From ATZT02 sp964639395 (lineage in GTDB: Bacteria > Actinomycetota > Actinomycetes > S36-B12 > UBA5976): a DNA stretch of 10,156 nt. Position 1 is the stretch's first letter. Every line of letters begins with the position of its first letter. Location of the stretch: NCBI GenBank assembly GCA_964639395.1, contig CAZXCT010000046.1:1-10156 (forward strand), written 5' to 3'. Shown here in pieces: positions 1 through 6,335 of this stretch. Below the pieces are notes generated by a model that was not told the DNA's origin, did no database searches, and worked only from the letters and a program-made list of their open reading frames with translations. The translations under genes were made by a program, and so were the position numbers.

Positions 1-1
1 A

Positions 2-49
2 ACCCAGCGGGGCGGATTTTCCGTCTTCGAGCAGGCCAAACTCCCATGA
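2..49 (+). CDS. Possible C-terminal end of an upstream gene (partial)
   Basis: Reading from base 2 there is an open frame of 15 codons ending in TGA at 47-49 (residues TQRGGFSVFEQAKLP). The stop overlaps the ATG of the aminotransferase in an ATGA arrangement, the same junction used by rbfA/truB and truB/ribF in this window, so a translationally coupled upstream gene is plausible. The tail is too short to assign a family. The aminotransferase frame is also open back to base 1, so this stub is a context-based call and not certain. Confidence 0.4.
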   Translation, partial: TQRGGFSVFEQAKLP

Positions 50-1446
50 ACACCTCAACTAATCATCGCGAAACATTCAGAAGAAATCCGTCTAAGGTAA
101 CGCCACTTTCACCTACCCGTGTGGCCGAACTATTACAAATTGAAGAAAAGAAATTCTCTCTGCTTGCCCCTGAGAGTGAGCTAGAAAACAAAAATGCCGC
201 TCAAGTAACTCCGCTCGGAGTTGCCTCAACTTTTCAATATTGGGATCCGTTTCCGATCAGTGTGGTCAGCGCCAAGGGTGCTTGGGTAAAAGACGTTGAC
301 GGCAGAGAATTACTCGATCTCTCAATGGGCTTTGGCTCAATGTTGGTGGGCCATTTAAACCCTGAAGTAGTTAAAGAAATCAAAATTATGCTAGAAATCG
401 GCACACTCTCGGTAACGCCATCACCAATCACTCGCGAAGGTGCTGAGATTATGTGCGAGCGATTTGACTTAGATTTAGTACGTTTTGCAAATTCAGGCAC
501 CGAAGCAACAATGTATGCAATTCGCACCGCTCGCGCTTACAACGGCAAAAACGGAGTTGTAAAACTTGAAGGTGGCTATCACGGTAGTTATGACCCACTA
601 ATGGTTTCTGTAAAACCGCCGCTGGATCAAGCCGGGGATGCCGCTAACCCAACAGCTGTGCTAACCGAAGCAACGGTAGTTGGTGACGTTTGGGTGGTTC
701 CGTATAACGATGCGGCTGCTTTAGAGCGAGTATTTAAAGCGCACCATGAAAAAATCTCTTGCTTCTTTTTAGAGCCAGTAATGGAAAACATCGGAATCGT
801 CTTACCTGATGAAGGTTATTTAGAAAAGGTACGAGAGCTTTGCGATCAGTACAAAGTAGTTTTAATTTTTGACGAAGTAAAAACTGGATTAACTGCTGGG
901 GTAAACGGCGCTGCTCGCCGCTTAGGGGTTAAACCAGATTTAATTTCACTTGCTAAATCAATTGGCGGGGGAGTACCAGTAGCAGCCTTCGGTGGAAAAT
1001 CAGAAATCATGCAAACTGTGGTTGATGGTCGCCATACTCACTTAGGTACTTTTAATGGACACTTTTTAGCAATGGCCGGGCTTAAAGCAACAGCTCGTGT
1101 TTGCACACCTGAAGCGATGGCTAGATCAGAAGAGTTAAATATGCAAGCGCTAAATCGCATCGGTGACATTATTGATGAATATGAATTACCCGCTCATGTG
1201 GTTGGCTTTGGTGTGAAAGGTTGCATTACCTGGTCAACAGAACCAGTTAGAAATTATCGCGACTACAAAGCAACAGATTTTCAAATCGCCCAGTTAGCAT
1301 TTTTTTGGGCACTAAACCGAAACATCATGACCCCACCGGGGCTAGATGAGCAGTGGCTAATCAGTTTGGCGCATGGGCAAAAAGAAGTCGATATTATTGT
1401 GGATGAATTTTTAGAATTAGCCCAAGCCCTACGTGCTACTGACTAA
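46..1446 (+). CDS. Class III PLP-dependent aminotransferase (glutamate-1-semialdehyde aminomutase-like)
   Basis: This is a fold-type I, class III (omega-type) cytosolic aminotransferase of 466 residues. Visible marks, in order: glycine-rich cofactor-phosphate motif NSGTEA (149-154), aromatic YHG (178-180) for ring stacking, FDEVKTG with Asp276 to contact the PLP ring nitrogen, Lys304 in SLAKSIGGG as the Schiff-base lysine, and a THLGTFNGH stretch (331-339) matching the family's GTF motif. It resembles glutamate-1-semialdehyde aminomutases and 'aspartate aminotransferase family' proteins. However, it has about 60 residues before the core, longer than typical HemL, and no haem gene is nearby, so the substrate is unknown. 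The ATG at 46 lacks a clear Shine-Dalgarno site but overlaps a TGA at 47-49, suggesting coupling to an upstream gene. The frame is open to base 1, so an earlier start cannot be excluded. It converges on the whiB-family gene with only 16 bases between stop codons. Confidence 0.9.
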   Translation: MNTSTNHRETFRRNPSKVTPLSPTRVAELLQIEEKKFSLLAPESELENKNAAQVTPLGVASTFQYWDPFPISVVSAKGAWVKDVDGRELLDLSMGFGSMLVGHLNPEVVKEIKIMLEIGTLSVTPSPITREGAEIMCERFDLDLVRFANSGTEATMYAIRTARAYNGKNGVVKLEGGYHGSYDPLMVSVKPPLDQAGDAANPTAVLTEATVVGDVWVVPYNDAAALERVFKAHHEKISCFFLEPVMENIGIVLPDEGYLEKVRELCDQYKVVLIFDEVKTGLTAGVNGAARRLGVKPDLISLAKSIGGGVPVAAFGGKSEIMQTVVDGRHTHLGTFNGHFLAMAGLKATARVCTPEAMARSEELNMQALNRIGDIIDEYELPAHVVGFGVKGCITWSTEPVRNYRDYKATDFQIAQLAFFWALNRNIMTPPGLDEQWLISLAHGQKEVDIIVDEFLELAQALRATD

Positions 1447-1462
1447 CAGCTAAAGGGAAAGA

Positions 1463-1756
1463 CTAAACCGCTAGCGGAAGTTTGGCTTTTGCGTAAATTG
1501 CTTCACGCTCATCTTCACTCATACCGCCCCAAACCCCATAGGGTTCGCGTACTGAAAGCGCGTGTTCGGCGCATTGCTTTAAAACAGGGCAGGTAGCGCA
1601 AATCATTTTTGCGTGATTAATTCGATTTTCGCGGGCTGGGCCACGCTCACCTTCTGGGTGAAAGAACTTACTTGGATCTTCCCCACGGCAGGCGGCTTGT
1701 AATTGCCAGTCCCAGACGTCTGAATTTGGTCCGGGCAGTCTAGATACATCTGCCAT
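1463..1756 (-). CDS. whiD: WhiB-family Fe-S transcriptional regulator, WhiD/WhiB3 type
   Basis: Small WhiB-like protein of 97 residues from the chosen start. Four cysteines, Cys23, Cys53, Cys56 and Cys62 (C-x29-C-x2-C-x5-C), are the expected [4Fe-4S] ligands, followed by the GVWGG turn (74-78) and a basic C-terminal helix. The N-terminal RLPGPN and the FFHPEGERG stretch are hallmarks, as I recall them, of the WhiD (Streptomyces) and WhiB3 (Mycobacterium) subgroup. These bind the main sigma factor's region 4 and sense O2, NO or redox state. The frame begins ten codons earlier (1786), but ATG at 1754-1756 is preferred: AAAAGGA (1763-1769) lies six bases upstream and the family N-terminus starts there. 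The upstream start would sit on the predicted -10 box. It is transcribed divergently from the CarH/LitR-like gene and has its own consensus-like promoter. The subgroup call is good; the target genes are unknown. Confidence 0.95.
   Translation of the reverse strand: MADVSRLPGPNSDVWDWQLQAACRGEDPSKFFHPEGERGPARENRINHAKMICATCPVLKQCAEHALSVREPYGVWGGMSEDEREAIYAKAKLPLAV
1465..1490. terminator. Weak hairpin at the convergent aminotransferase/whiB junction
   Basis: A perfect 10-bp palindrome CCGCTAGCGG (1468-1477) is flanked by AAA (1465-1467) and TTT (1481-1483), which could extend the stem past a three-base bulge. TTTT follows at 1487-1490 on the + strand. It sits inside the last codons of the whiB-family gene, since only 16 bases separate the two stop codons. 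It could help end the aminotransferase transcript, but the stem is short and the T-run poor, so this is a weak call. Confidence 0.25.
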
Positions 1757-1785
1757 AAGGGGTCCTTTTCGGTTGGATAGCCTCA

Positions 1786-1815
1786 ACTATACAAAATTGT
1801 TCAAAACTTTGTCAA
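1786..1815 (-). promoter_or_regulatory. Sigma-70-type promoter of the whiB-family gene
   Basis: On the minus strand a perfect -35 TTGACA (1810-1815) is followed by an 18-base spacer and TATAGT (1786-1791) as -10. The expected transcript start is near 1779, giving a 5' leader of roughly 23 bases that contains the Shine-Dalgarno AAAAGGA. The -35 box lies wholly inside a 16-bp palindrome, so a bound protein would compete with RNA polymerase. Confidence 0.7.
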
Positions 1816-1824
1816 TATTGACAA
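1809..1824. promoter_or_regulatory. Perfect 16-bp palindrome, likely operator
   Basis: TTGTCAATATTGACAA reads the same on both strands. It covers the -35 box of the whiB-family promoter and lies upstream of the divergent MerR-family gene. Perfect symmetry without a spacer suits a dimeric DNA-binding protein. Candidates encoded next door are the CarH/LitR-like MerR protein and the BldM-like protein; which one binds, if either, is inference. As a transcript hairpin it would have almost no loop, so a DNA operator is the better reading. Confidence 0.6.
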
Positions 1825-1830
1825 GATGAA

Positions 1831-1856
1831 TCACTAGTGAATTGAGCCACAATTCA
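1831..1856. repeat. Two overlapping inverted repeats in the divergent promoter region
   Basis: TCACTAGTGA (1831-1840) is a perfect 10-bp palindrome. It overlaps a second inverted repeat, TGAATTG (1838-1844) with CAATTCA (1850-1856), spaced by five bases. Both lie just upstream of or on the predicted -35 region of the MerR-family gene, so they are candidate secondary operator sites. They are short and AT-rich, so chance is possible. Confidence 0.4.
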
Positions 1857-1871
1857 ACTGGCAGATATACC
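1842..1871 (+). promoter_or_regulatory. Candidate promoter of the MerR/CarH-like gene
   Basis: TTGAGC (1842-1847) and TATACC (1866-1871) are separated by 18 bases, each matching the consensus at four of six positions. Transcription would begin near 1878, leaving about 16 bases before the GTG at 1894. The -35 falls in the inverted repeat at 1838-1856. CACAAT at 1882-1887 is an alternative -10 that would make a leaderless GTG transcript, which is common in actinobacteria. Confidence 0.35.
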
Positions 1872-1893
1872 TTTATGCCTGCACAATAGGGCT

Positions 1894-2898
1894 GTGCGTG
1901 AACAAGCAACAAGCTCTGCCCCAGACAACGTCGTCTCGCTCGGCCTCTCGGTCGCGTGGGTTGCGCGTCGTCTTGGCGTAGCCCCAGCCACCCTTCGCAC
2001 CTGGGATCGCCGCTATGGGCTCGCCCCAACCGATCGCTCTTGTGGTGGACATCGCCGCTATAACAATCTTGATTTAGCACGGCTTGAATTAATGCGCCGA
2101 TATGTAATGGACGGTGTGCCGGCATCTGAGGCAGCACGCGCGGCTTTGACGGCAGATGTTTCACAGGCCGGTGAAGCATTACTCACTGATTTAAATCAAA
2201 TCGATGAAATTGCTAATGACAGCATCACTATCAATACAGTCAACGTAAATGCCCGCTCTGGTGGTGGATCTGTCATCGCAATCCCAGGTGGCTCAAATTC
2301 TGCTCGCGGTTTAGCGCGTGCTGCTAATGCACTAGATACAACAAGTTGTAATCGAATTATCGAAACCAGTTTGAAAGAAGTTGGCGTCGTCACTACTTGG
2401 AACGAACTATTGCTTCCGGTATTAACAAGTGTTGGCAAACGTTGGGCAGAAACAGGCGAAGGTGTCGAAACCGAGCATTTGCTCACAGAAGTTGTTTCAA
2501 CTCAAATGAGAAAATTCGCTGATCGACTGCGCACGCCAATTAATCCACGCACCGTGCTTTTGGCCTGCGCCCCATATGAATTACATACCCTTCCGCTTTA
2601 TGCACTAGCGGCTGGGTTAAGCGAAAGAAGTATCGGCACAAAACTGCTCGGCGCGCGCACCCCAGTGGACGCGGTTGAGTCATCAATTAAAAAAACCTCC
2701 CCGGCTGTGGTTTTAATGTGGGCGCAAATGGACGCCTCATCATCAATTGAAGATTTACAAAAATTATTAAATTTGCGCCCCGCCCCATTAATTTTATTAG
2801 CGGGCCCAGGTTGGCCAAGTCAAATGCCGATCGGGCTCAAGCGCACCAATGATTTAAATTCAACTGTTTGCGCGATTAGCGAGGCAGTTAGCTACTAA
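1894..2898 (+). CDS. MerR-family regulator with B12-binding (CarH/LitR-like) sensor region
   Basis: A 334-residue regulator. Residues 18-85 form a MerR-type winged helix (WVARRLGV..ATLRTWDRRYGL, then GGHRRY). After a variable linker (about 100-150), residues 155-212 form the helical cap typical of CarH/LitR, with the diagnostic W-x9-EH motif (Trp184, Glu194-His195). Residues 218-334 resemble a cobalamin-binding Rossmann domain with E-x-H (Glu229, His231). His231 fits the lower axial cobalt ligand, although the usual DxHxxG has become ExHxxP and the second cobalamin motif is altered (GPGWP at 304-308). In CarH, adenosylcobalamin drives tetramer formation and DNA binding in the dark, and light breaks it. 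A similar role here, perhaps over carotenoid, photolyase or stress genes, is inference. The GTG start has only a weak AGGG two bases upstream; the transcript may be leaderless. It is divergent from the whiB gene, and a BldM-like gene follows after about 34 bases. Confidence 0.85.
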   Translation: MREQATSSAPDNVVSLGLSVAWVARRLGVAPATLRTWDRRYGLAPTDRSCGGHRRYNNLDLARLELMRRYVMDGVPASEAARAALTADVSQAGEALLTDLNQIDEIANDSITINTVNVNARSGGGSVIAIPGGSNSARGLARAANALDTTSCNRIIETSLKEVGVVTTWNELLLPVLTSVGKRWAETGEGVETEHLLTEVVSTQMRKFADRLRTPINPRTVLLACAPYELHTLPLYALAAGLSERSIGTKLLGARTPVDAVESSIKKTSPAVVLMWAQMDASSSIEDLQKLLNLRPAPLILLAGPGWPSQMPIGLKRTNDLNSTVCAISEAVSY

Positions 2899-2932
2899 GC
2901 AACTTTTTGACTCAAGTGTGGGTCTAAAAAAG

Positions 2933-3529
2933 ATGCTGCGAGTGTTTATTCACGACATCAACCCTTCAGTAATTCTCAGCTGGCATGGGGCTTTGCGAAA
3001 ATTTGAAATTATCGAACAAATCCACTTTGCGTTTCACCCCAGTGAAGCCTTTGTAAGAATTCGCAAAATGCAGATAGATTTAATTTTTTGGGGAGTCTCT
3101 CGTCGTGCGGGCAGAGAGCATGAATTATTTGAGCAAATGATGATTGATAAACCCTTACGGCCAGTTGTGGTGATGGTGGATTTAGTGAAGCCTGATCTGA
3201 TACAAAAAATGATGCAAGAAGGTGCGCGGGCGGTCACGCCTCGCACTAATTCAGAAGCCGCGATGGCCTTGTTGTTATTGGGGGTCTTAGGCGGGATTGC
3301 AGAGTTAGACCCACCTCACCCAATTTTGCATCAGCCCGAATTTACCTACCACCAATTAGAGTTTTATCGAGATTTAGCCTGGGGATATGAAAACGACGAA
3401 TTGAGCAAAAGACACGAAATTGCCTATGAAACAGTACGTACCCACATCAAAAATCTCGGACGACAAATGAAAACCACGGGGCGCGAACAGCTAGTGGCTG
3501 CCGGATTTAGAAATAATGTGTTGCATTAA
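2933..3529 (+). CDS. BldM-like atypical response regulator (degenerate receiver plus LuxR-type HTH)
   Basis: 198 residues from the chosen ATG. Residues 1-115 keep the pattern of a receiver domain (strand RVFIHD, then DLIFWGV, PVVVMVD and EGARAVTPR). The phospho-acceptor aspartate is missing: where receivers read DLILMD, this one reads DLIFWG, putting Gly at position 54. The conserved Thr/Ser and Lys of strands 4 and 5 are also replaced. Residues about 136-198 are a LuxR/FixJ-type helix-turn-helix (TYHQLEFYRDLAWGYENDEL, then ETVRTHIKNL) ending in VAAGFRNNVL, close to the end of Streptomyces BldM as I remember it. Length and an ungapped register with BldM Asp54 support both the assignment and this start. 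A GTG at 2918 would add five residues; neither start has a strong Shine-Dalgarno site. guaB begins nine bases after its stop. It probably acts as a phosphorylation-independent DNA-binding protein; the targets are unknown. Confidence 0.75.
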   Translation: MLRVFIHDINPSVILSWHGALRKFEIIEQIHFAFHPSEAFVRIRKMQIDLIFWGVSRRAGREHELFEQMMIDKPLRPVVVMVDLVKPDLIQKMMQEGARAVTPRTNSEAAMALLLLGVLGGIAELDPPHPILHQPEFTYHQLEFYRDLAWGYENDELSKRHEIAYETVRTHIKNLGRQMKTTGREQLVAAGFRNNVLH

Positions 3530-3538
3530 AATAGGTTA

Positions 3539-5029
3539 ATGGCAGCAGATGAAATCTCGAATCTAACGGTCGGTTTAACCTTCGACGACGTCTTAGTCTT
3601 GCCTGGTTACTCAGATGTAATCCCTAGTGAAGCCATTACTCAAACTAAAATTTCAAGAAATATCTCAGTCAAGATCCCACTACTTTCAAGTGCGATGGAT
3701 ACCGTCACCGAATCTCGCATGGCAATCGCAATGGCGCGACAAGGCGGCTTAGGAATCCTGCATCGTAACTTGGCAAGCGAAGATCAAGCGACACAAGTTG
3801 ATTTAGTAAAACGCTCTGAAGCCGGAATGGTTACCTCCCCCGTCACTTGCTCGCCTGAAGATTCTTTAGCAGAAGTTGATCGACTTTGTGGCAAGTATCG
3901 AATTAGTGGTGTGCCAGTAGTTGATGAAAACCATAAATTAATTGGCATTGTGACAAATCGTGATTTGAGATTTGAAGATAATTTTTCAAAAAAAGTAAAA
4001 GAAATAATGACCCCGATGCCGCTAATTGTTGGCCAAACTGGCATCAGCAGCGAAGCGGCTTTAAAGCTGTTAAGTCACAATAAAATAGAGAAACTTCCGT
4101 TAATTGACGATAGTGGCAGATTAACTGGGTTGATTACCGTAAAAGATTTTGTTAAGAGTGATCAATACCCCTTAGCAACAAAAGATGACAATGGACGTTT
4201 GAGAGTTGGCGCTGCAGTTGGCGTCGGGGAAGACTCTTACAAACGTGCCATGTTGTTAGTTGAAGCCGGGGTTGATCTTTTAGTAGTTGATACCGCCCAT
4301 GGACATTCGCAAAGCGTATTAGACATGGTAAAAAGATTAAAAACTGAAACAAAAATTGACATCATGGGTGGCAACATTGCTACTTATGAAGCAGCAAAAA
4401 GTTTAATTCAAGCCGGTGCTGATGCAATTAAAGTCGGGGTGGGCCCGGGGTCAATTTGCACAACTCGAGTAGTTGCCGGGGTAGGTGTGCCACAAATTAC
4501 TGCAATTAGTGAAGCGGCTCGTGCGGCAAAAGCAAAAGGTGTTCCGGTAATTGGTGATGGTGGTTTGCAATATTCCGGTGACATCGCTAAAGCAATTGTG
4601 GCGGGGGCTGATGCGGTAATGGTTGGATCACTCTTAGCAGGTTGCGATGAAGCACCTGGCGAAATTGTTTTTATTAACGGTAAGCAATATAAGTCTTATC
4701 GCGGAATGGGATCTTTAGGTGCGATGCAAACTCGCGGTGAAGCGCGTTCATATTCAAAAGACCGCTATTTTCAAGATGATGTTTTAAGCGATGACAAATT
4801 AGTGCCAGAAGGCGTTGAAGCGCAGGTGCCTTATCGCGGGCCAGTCACTAGCGTTACGCACCAATTAGTGGGCGGATTAAGAGCCTCGATGGGATACGCC
4901 GGCTGCAAAACAATTGTTGAGTTAAAAGAAAATGCAAGATTAATTCGCATTACCCCGGCTGGATTGCGCGAGAGCCACCCGCATGATGTGCAATTGACCA
5001 TCGAAGCCCCAAATTACAATCGTAATTAA
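3539..5029 (+). CDS. guaB: Inosine-5'-monophosphate dehydrogenase
   Basis: GuaB oxidises IMP to XMP with NAD+, the committed step to guanine nucleotides, in the cytosol as a tetramer or octamer. All 496 residues fit the family. The N-terminal LTFDDVLVLPGYSDV (13-27) begins the TIM barrel, which is interrupted by two CBS domains (about 98-205, with ISGVPVVDE and IEKLPLIDD). Then follow the DTAHGH strand (251-256), the active-site loop GPGSICTTR (302-310) with catalytic Cys307, the phosphate site GDGG (339-342), YRGMGSLGAM (387-396), and the flap EGVEAQVPYRG (424-434). The ATG at 3539 has only a short TAGG about three bases upstream and lies nine bases after the BldM-like gene, so it is probably co-transcribed with it. 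Many actinobacteria carry a second IMPDH-like gene (guaB3) next to guaB; here rbfA follows instead. Confidence 0.97.
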   Translation: MAADEISNLTVGLTFDDVLVLPGYSDVIPSEAITQTKISRNISVKIPLLSSAMDTVTESRMAIAMARQGGLGILHRNLASEDQATQVDLVKRSEAGMVTSPVTCSPEDSLAEVDRLCGKYRISGVPVVDENHKLIGIVTNRDLRFEDNFSKKVKEIMTPMPLIVGQTGISSEAALKLLSHNKIEKLPLIDDSGRLTGLITVKDFVKSDQYPLATKDDNGRLRVGAAVGVGEDSYKRAMLLVEAGVDLLVVDTAHGHSQSVLDMVKRLKTETKIDIMGGNIATYEAAKSLIQAGADAIKVGVGPGSICTTRVVAGVGVPQITAISEAARAAKAKGVPVIGDGGLQYSGDIAKAIVAGADAVMVGSLLAGCDEAPGEIVFINGKQYKSYRGMGSLGAMQTRGEARSYSKDRYFQDDVLSDDKLVPEGVEAQVPYRGPVTSVTHQLVGGLRASMGYAGCKTIVELKENARLIRITPAGLRESHPHDVQLTIEAPNYNRN

Positions 5030-5055
5030 CTAATCCAAGAAAAGAAATATCTATC

Positions 5056-5469
5056 ATGAGCCAAGCACGTGCTAATAGAGTTGCCGATCGAGTAAAAGAA
5101 TTAGTGGCAATTTTATTAGAGTCACGCGTTAAAGATCCTCGCTTAGGATTTGTCACTGTTACTGATGTACGAGTCACCGGTGATTTACGCGAAGCGTCAG
5201 TTTTTTACACCGTATTAGGCGATGAAGCGCAGCAAAAATCCACTAAGGCAGCACTTGAATCAGCCACTGGCATGCTAAGAAGTGAAGTTGGTAAATCACT
5301 CGGCATCAAACACACTCCTTCGTTGGCGTTCTTTTTAGACGGAGTTGAAGCAAACGCGGCGCATATTTCTGAATTATTAGAGACCGCCCAAAAGCGTGAT
5401 TACGAACTTCATAAGTTAGCAGAAACCCAACAACCAATTGCTGGCGAAAACCCCTATAAAGAAAAATGA
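5056..5469 (+). CDS. rbfA: 30S ribosome-binding factor A
   Basis: RbfA is a small KH-type protein that binds the immature 30S subunit and helps mature the 5' end of 16S rRNA, notably in the cold. The 137-residue product shows the family start (SQARANRVADRVKELVAILL), the RVKDPRLGFVTVTDV motif (24-38), the DLREASVFYTVLGD strand (43-56) and the basic helix ending in the GIKHTPSLAFFLD strand (84-96), then a charged tail. The length is normal. Only purine-rich AAGAAAAG stands upstream of the ATG, so initiation may depend on guaB readthrough. Its stop overlaps the truB ATG by four bases. In most bacteria rbfA follows nusA-infB; here those genes are absent and guaB takes that place. Confidence 0.95.
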   Translation: MSQARANRVADRVKELVAILLESRVKDPRLGFVTVTDVRVTGDLREASVFYTVLGDEAQQKSTKAALESATGMLRSEVGKSLGIKHTPSLAFFLDGVEANAAHISELLETAQKRDYELHKLAETQQPIAGENPYKEK

Positions 5470-6335
5470 GCAATCACGACGGCTTTGTAATCGTCGATAA
5501 ACCCATCGGTGTTACCTCACACGATGTAGTAAATAAATTAAGAAAGTTTTTTAATACCAAAGCGGTGGGTCATGCGGGCACTTTAGATCCGATGGCAACT
5601 GGGGTTTTGGTGCTTGCCATCAATAAAGCCACCAAATTACTTACTTATTGTGTGGGCGATGACAAAACTTATCTCGCAACAATTCGCCTTGGCGCCGCTA
5701 GCGATACCGACGACGCCACCGGAACCATCACTAGCACCACCAGCGCTAAAGGCTTAACCACTGAAACAATCGAGCAAGCACTTGAATTTTTTAAAGGTGA
5801 AATCTCACAAATCCCTTCAAGCTATAGCGCGATAAAAATAAACGGCAAAAAGGCTTATCAATTAGCAAGGCAAGGTGAAACGGTTGAATTAAAACCGCGC
5901 AACATAACTATCTATAACTTAGTAAAAAAGTCGCAAACCATAGTTGATGATTTTTTAGATCTTGAAGTTGAAATAACTTGCTCAAGTGGCACCTACATTA
6001 GAGCCATCGCACGCGACTTAGGTGAAAAACTAAAAGTAGGTGGGCATCTAACCAAACTTCATCGCGTTTCATCTGGCAGATTTTCGATCGCTGATTGCAC
6101 AGATTTAACTGACCCAAAAGTAATCCCACTCACTCAGATCGCCCAACAGTTATTTACCACCATTAGCATCAATGCAGAGCAGGCAAAAGATTTACAAATG
6201 GGGCGAAAAATCAGTATCGAAACCCAAAATCCACAATTACAAGCCGCCATAGATGACAATAATCAACTAATCGCGCTAGTTGAAAAATCTCAAGATAAAC
6301 TTGCCCCCAAGTTAGTGTTTGGGGTGAAGCAATGA
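5466..6335 (+). CDS. truB: tRNA pseudouridine(55) synthase
   Basis: TruB converts U55 of the tRNA T-arm to pseudouridine and also acts as a tRNA folding chaperone. Within 289 residues the N-terminal KPIGVTSHDVV (12-22) and the catalytic loop GHAGTLDPMATGVL (35-48) with nucleophile Asp41 are intact. Further family motifs are KTYLATIRLG (67-76), QIPSSYSAIKINGKKAY (115-131) and CSSGTYIRAIARDLG (172-186). The C-terminal part (about 230-289) is the shorter, poorly conserved substrate-binding tail. The start ATG overlaps the rbfA stop and its own stop overlaps the ribF ATG, both as ATGA, indicating translational coupling of rbfA-truB-ribF. Confidence 0.97.
   Translation: MSNHDGFVIVDKPIGVTSHDVVNKLRKFFNTKAVGHAGTLDPMATGVLVLAINKATKLLTYCVGDDKTYLATIRLGAASDTDDATGTITSTTSAKGLTTETIEQALEFFKGEISQIPSSYSAIKINGKKAYQLARQGETVELKPRNITIYNLVKKSQTIVDDFLDLEVEITCSSGTYIRAIARDLGEKLKVGGHLTKLHRVSSGRFSIADCTDLTDPKVIPLTQIAQQLFTTISINAEQAKDLQMGRKISIETQNPQLQAAIDDNNQLIALVEKSQDKLAPKLVFGVKQ

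Noticed and set aside
46..1446. hemL assignment for the aminotransferase
   Set aside because: The PLP motifs fit, but the long N-terminal extension and lack of any haem-pathway neighbour do not allow this substrate to be chosen over other class III enzymes.
1787..2179. Minus-strand open frame of about 130 codons across the divergent promoter and the start of the MerR-family gene
   Set aside because: It overlaps the conserved helix-turn-helix coding region and the whiB promoter, and has low-complexity Arg/Pro-rich content with no family resemblance.
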